Source: Balneolaceae bacterium (lineage in GTDB: Bacteria; Bacteroidota; Rhodothermia; Balneolales; Balneolaceae). Taken from it: a stretch of 8,087 nt of DNA. The first letter of the stretch is position 1. Each line of letters starts with the position of its first letter. Position numbers and translations under genes: made by a program. The notes beneath the pieces are model-generated. The model saw nothing but the letters and a program-made list of their open reading frames with translations. It was not told the origin of the DNA and did no database searches. The stretch covers positions 1-8,087 of the forward strand of contig PWFZ01000332.1 in assembly GCA_003555185.1 (NCBI GenBank), given 5' to 3'. Shown here piece after piece: positions 5,771 through 8,087 of the stretch.

Positions 5771-6659
5771 CTGCAAGATGAGTATTGACGATATCGAGAT
5801 CACCCGAAAACGGGGAATCAGCCTGGCATACGACTCAAATGGCGGAGTTTCGTATCTGCAAACTGCCATACAAATAGATCCTATCACGTTTATTAAAGAC
5901 GTTCAACAGCTGGATGTTAAGCAATACGACCTTATCATTTCGGATTACGAACCCATTACAGCGTGGGCTGCATCATCTGTCGGAAAACCCTCGGTAGGAC
6001 TCAGCCATCAATCGGCATTCCTTTCCAATAGAAGCCCCCGTCCCAAAAAAGTTTCAATCCTTGCAGAACAGGTTATGAAACGGTTCGCGCCATGTAGCAT
6101 CCCCATAGGTTTCCATTTTTTAAAGTACGACAGGTTTATAGAGCCACCCATTATCCGGCAGGACGTACGGAACTTATCACCCCAAACCGGAAGCCATATT
6201 TCTGTCTATCTGCCTGCATTTGATCATCAAACGTTGACAAGTATTTTCCAGCGTCATGATGAAGTGGAGTGGCATATTTTCTCCCCTCTGTGCAAACAAG
6301 AGTATACCAAACGAAATGTGACCGTAAAGCCGGTGGGAAATCTGCCCTTTTTAGAGAGCGTGGAGAGTTCATTAGGAGTAATGACAAGCGCAGGTTTTGA
6401 AACCTGTGCTGAAGCGATGTACCTAAAGAAAAAGCTGATGGTTCTCCCCATAAAAAATCAGTATGAGCAGCTTTGCAATGCAGCCGCACTTGAAAAAATG
6501 GGTGTCCAGGTTGCATATAAACTTGGCGAAGAATTTGACCGGTCAATTAAAACATGGCTCAGGGATAACAAAGTAGTTACCCTGCCCGAAATTGCTGATA
6601 CCAAAAGGTTGACCCAAAAATTAATAAAAAAGGCCACCGGAAAGGCTGTATTTGCCTAA
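5655..6659 (+). CDS. GT-B fold glycosyltransferase (Glyco_trans_1_3 / MurG-like family)
   Basis: A 334-residue glycosyltransferase. The N-terminus reads MNILYGIQGTGHGHISRARE, the glycine-rich first loop of a GT-B acceptor domain, which fixes the start at 5655. Further family landmarks are DLIISDYEPITAWAA (about 94-108), GLSHQSAFLSN (118-128), and in the C-terminal donor domain TSAGFETCAEAMYLKKKLMV (about 235-254) and the sugar-nucleotide-contacting stretch NQYEQLCNAAALEKMGV (about 258-274). There is no signal peptide or membrane helix, so it likely acts at the cytoplasmic membrane face on a lipid-linked or nucleotide-linked acceptor. From memory, an LpxH-like phosphoesterase followed by this type of transferase is a recurring pair in Bacteroidota-like genomes, supporting a glycolipid role; donor and acceptor are unknown. 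It probably depends on the upstream gene's promoter and on translational coupling. Confidence 0.9.
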   Translation: MNILYGIQGTGHGHISRAREILPLLAEQANVEVLISGYNCKMSIDDIEITRKRGISLAYDSNGGVSYLQTAIQIDPITFIKDVQQLDVKQYDLIISDYEPITAWAASSVGKPSVGLSHQSAFLSNRSPRPKKVSILAEQVMKRFAPCSIPIGFHFLKYDRFIEPPIIRQDVRNLSPQTGSHISVYLPAFDHQTLTSIFQRHDEVEWHIFSPLCKQEYTKRNVTVKPVGNLPFLESVESSLGVMTSAGFETCAEAMYLKKKLMVLPIKNQYEQLCNAAALEKMGVQVAYKLGEEFDRSIKTWLRDNKVVTLPEIADTKRLTQKLIKKATGKAVFA

Positions 6660-7216
6660 GAAAGCTGCGTAAGATATCGCTCTTTCAGAATTTTTATATG
6701 GTGCAGTTCGTGCCCGCAAATGATAAACCCCAGTGCACGAACGGTGAATTCTACATTACTGGCTGAGCCCCGTTTCATCAACATATCAGAGGTTAATGAT
6801 GAAAAAAGAAGAATAGTTGATTCACGAACTGCCCTGTATTCCATCAACAAATCTTGTGCAGATCGTTCATCAAAGTTTGCCTGCTCTACATATTGATCAT
6901 GATCATATCCCGGAAATGCCTGCTTCTCTCCTCTTGCAAACGAGAGAGCCCGAAATGCCATAACTCTTTCAGTATCCATAATGTGCCCTACAATCTGTTT
7001 GACAGACCATTTACCGGGTTCATAGCGGTACATCATTTTTTCATCTGAAAGTCCAAATAACAGGTCAGACAAAGTATCTTCACCCGATTCGAACTGCTCC
7101 ATCAACGTTTTTTCTTTACAGTACTGAATATATGTACTGAAAAATTGCCCATATTCATCCGTCGATATCAGGCCTGCGGAAACGTCTTCACCAAACGTAT
7201 AGCTATTCATAAACAC
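6656..7216 (-). CDS. DinB-like (DinB_2) metal-binding four-helix protein
   Basis: A 186-residue cytoplasmic protein of the DinB/YfiT-like superfamily, a four-helix bundle with a divalent metal bound by three His residues. The first His is in KQIVGHIMDTERVMAFRAL (His78, preceded by the typical KWSVKQ approach), and the others are in GHELHHIKILKERYL (His169 with His172 or His173). Some members are bacillithiol- or mycothiol-dependent S-transferases or DNA-damage inducible, but most have no known function, so none is assigned. The start at 7216 is preceded by an AAAGGTG motif at suitable distance; Met3 (7210) is an alternative. The stop overlaps the stop of the convergent glycosyltransferase gene by 4 nt (CTAA), leaving no room for a terminator between them. 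Confidence 0.9.
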   Translation of the reverse strand: MFMNSYTFGEDVSAGLISTDEYGQFFSTYIQYCKEKTLMEQFESGEDTLSDLLFGLSDEKMMYRYEPGKWSVKQIVGHIMDTERVMAFRALSFARGEKQAFPGYDHDQYVEQANFDERSAQDLLMEYRAVRESTILLFSSLTSDMLMKRGSASNVEFTVRALGFIICGHELHHIKILKERYLTQLS

Positions 7217-7274
7217 CTTTTAGTTCTACAGTTTATTTATCTAAAGACAGGTTACAGCTTTCAGTAACCAAATA

Positions 7275-7305
7275 AAAAAGGCTCCACAAATTGCGGAGCC
7301 TTTTT
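7275..7305 (-). terminator. Rho-independent terminator, stem 11 bp with flanking A/T runs
   Basis: AAAAAGGCTCC (7275-7285), a 9-nt loop and GGAGCCTTTTT (7295-7305) form a perfect stem with a GC-rich core. Read on the minus strand the stem is followed by six T residues and more AT-rich sequence, as required. It would end transcripts coming from the minus-strand gene at 7510-8087 before the DinB-like gene. The T run on the plus strand makes it bidirectional in principle, but no plus-strand gene feeds it. Confidence 0.85.
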
Positions 7306-7328
7306 ATTCTCAGTTCAATTAACAATTA

Positions 7329-7348
7329 ACTTTTTGGAGCCAAAAAGT
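7329..7348. repeat. Small palindrome at the edge of repeat copy 2
   Basis: ACTTTTTGG (7329-7337) and CCAAAAAGT (7340-7348) are exact reverse complements around a 2-nt centre. The right arm overlaps the AAAAAGT edge of the larger palindromic repeat, so this may be an insertion junction or an edge feature of that element. Confidence 0.55.
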
Positions 7349-7469
7349 CCCCTCCTTCTCAAGGAGGGGATTTAGGGGTGGTTAAATCAACGTTTTTAAT
7401 TTTAAATGAGTACAAATACCTTAAGGCTACCACCCCCAGCCCCTCCTTACACAGGAGGGGAGTCACTTT
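7344..7469. repeat. Palindromic interspersed repeat, copy 2
   Basis: Left arm 7344-7382 and right arm about 7427-7469 are imperfect reverse complements, each starting AAAGT and ending in GGGGTGGT. Each arm is itself a hairpin: CCCCTCCTT-CTC-AAGGAGGGG at 7349-7369, and CCCCTCCT (7440-7447) with AGGAGGGG (7453-7460). The architecture (edge AAAGTC, C-tract, loop, G-tract, ATTTAGGGGTG-like inner edge) matches copy 1 at 1597-1697; arm sequences are diverged, and the AT-rich centre of about 44 nt differs from that of copy 1. No coding potential is seen. It lies between a gene stop (7510) and the terminator at 7275-7305. Confidence 0.85.
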
Positions 7470-7509
7470 CGTAACTCTACTTTAAGATAAAGACACATTC
7501 CATTCATCT

Positions 7510-8087
7510 TTACTCGATAGAGTGAGACTTTATTACTGTTTTAGACTGTTGTTCGTCATCAGCGAAGCCAATCATTTCATAAGGCATCATCACACCGCTG
7601 CCTTCACGCCAGTCACTGGAAATCATTTTGACGTCAACATTGGCACCCGCCTGTGGATCAAACTGTCGATAACGTGTAATCATCGGCAGATTTGATTCCG
7701 GGTCGAGGTAGAGATTCAGAGTAATTTCATCATTGATACGAAGGTGAGCGTATTGCTCGCCATCCAACTCTTCCATTCCCATGTAGTCTACATCAAGATT
7801 GTTTCTGTTAAGCGCCAGGAAGATATGATTTCGATATAGCTCAGCCAGTGCCTGCTCTTTTTGAGCCGGCTGCATGGGCATTTCATTTCCACCCATCATC
7901 ATTTTCCCTTCACCATCTTCAATTTGCATGGTTACTTGTCCCATCGGGGCACTAATCTCCGATATCAACTTTTCACTGCTAAAATTGATGGTCTGTCTTA
8001 AACCTAAAACCATTTCCCCTTGTGGGGTCTGAATGGTGTTATCCGCCTCGAAAATTAAGTCACCGTCTACAGTACCACTTGAAAGCA
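7510..8087 (-). CDS. C-terminal part of a LolA-like-fold protein, N-terminus beyond window edge
   Basis: The frame is open to the right edge: 191 residues are visible before the TAA at 7510, and the Met at 8013 is internal, since coding-like sequence (VDGDLIFEADNTIQTPQGE) continues in frame upstream of it. The segment alternates short polar and hydrophobic stretches typical of beta strands, with a Met-rich loop (GKMMMGGNEMPMQPAQK), then LNLYLDPESNLPMITRYRQ and VMMPYEMIGFAD, a pattern seen in LolA/LppX-like half-barrel domains of outer-membrane lipoprotein-sorting type proteins. From memory, such a domain also sits at the C-terminus of some insulinase-family (M16) peptidases in this bacterial group, so the complete protein may be one of these. 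No catalytic motif is visible in this part. An envelope location is inferred; family confidence is modest. Confidence 0.6.
   Translation of the reverse strand, partial: LSSGTVDGDLIFEADNTIQTPQGEMVLGLRQTINFSSEKLISEISAPMGQVTMQIEDGEGKMMMGGNEMPMQPAQKEQALAELYRNHIFLALNRNNLDVDYMGMEELDGEQYAHLRINDEITLNLYLDPESNLPMITRYRQFDPQAGANVDVKMISSDWREGSGVMMPYEMIGFADDEQQSKTVIKSHSIE

Noticed and set aside
6151..6546. 131-codon and 65-codon minus-strand open frames
   Set aside because: Both are antisense to the glycosyltransferase donor domain and lack any family signature.
7510..8013. A complete 167-residue protein starting at 8013
   Set aside because: The frame continues upstream of this Met to the window edge with protein-like sequence, so the Met is most likely internal.

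Overview
The base composition (moderate GC), the scarcity of Shine-Dalgarno motifs before most starts, the protein sequences and the style of the interspersed palindromic repeats all suggest a member of the Bacteroidota/Balneolota/Rhodothermota group. A marine or saline Balneolales-type bacterium is my best guess; this is inference, as there is no rRNA gene in the window. It looks like ordinary chromosome carrying housekeeping and envelope genes. I see no CRISPR array, tRNA, phage, toxin-antitoxin pair or complete insertion sequence.

Layout. Positions 1-1478 (-) hold the first 492 codons of purL (purine synthesis), cut by the window edge. An IS-sized gap follows, filled by a 101-nt palindromic repeat, then a YjjG-like HAD nucleotidase (1737-2432, -). 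Positions 2451-2869 form a gene-poor stretch with a perfect 34-nt palindrome and two tandem REP/BIME-like elements bounded by imperfect hairpins. The larger element carries an extra inverted repeat and a 49-codon ORF. Next come an OsmC-family peroxiredoxin (2870-3316, -) and, 28 bp upstream of it, a six-helix membrane histidine kinase of the HisKA_2 type (3345-4706, -), probably one transcription unit. A 155-bp divergent promoter region separates these from a plus-strand pair: an LpxH-like UDP-2,3-diacylglucosamine diphosphatase family metallophosphoesterase (4862-5770) and a GT-B glycosyltransferase (5655-6659), which overlap by 116 nt. A DinB-like four-helix protein (6656-7216, -) converges on the glycosyltransferase with a 4-nt overlap. 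Positions 7217-7509 hold a strong intrinsic terminator and a second copy of the palindromic repeat family. The window ends in the C-terminal part of a LolA-like-fold protein (7510-8087, -).

Functional reading. The phosphoesterase/glycosyltransferase pair is the clearest functional unit and points to an envelope glycolipid or lipid A-related step. The kinase/OsmC pair suggests signal-linked peroxide or envelope stress defence, although no response regulator is present. The most notable features are the two repeat families and the long out-of-frame overlap at the phosphoesterase/glycosyltransferase junction, where the phosphoesterase may have lost its native stop. I did not find a convincing new multi-gene system.
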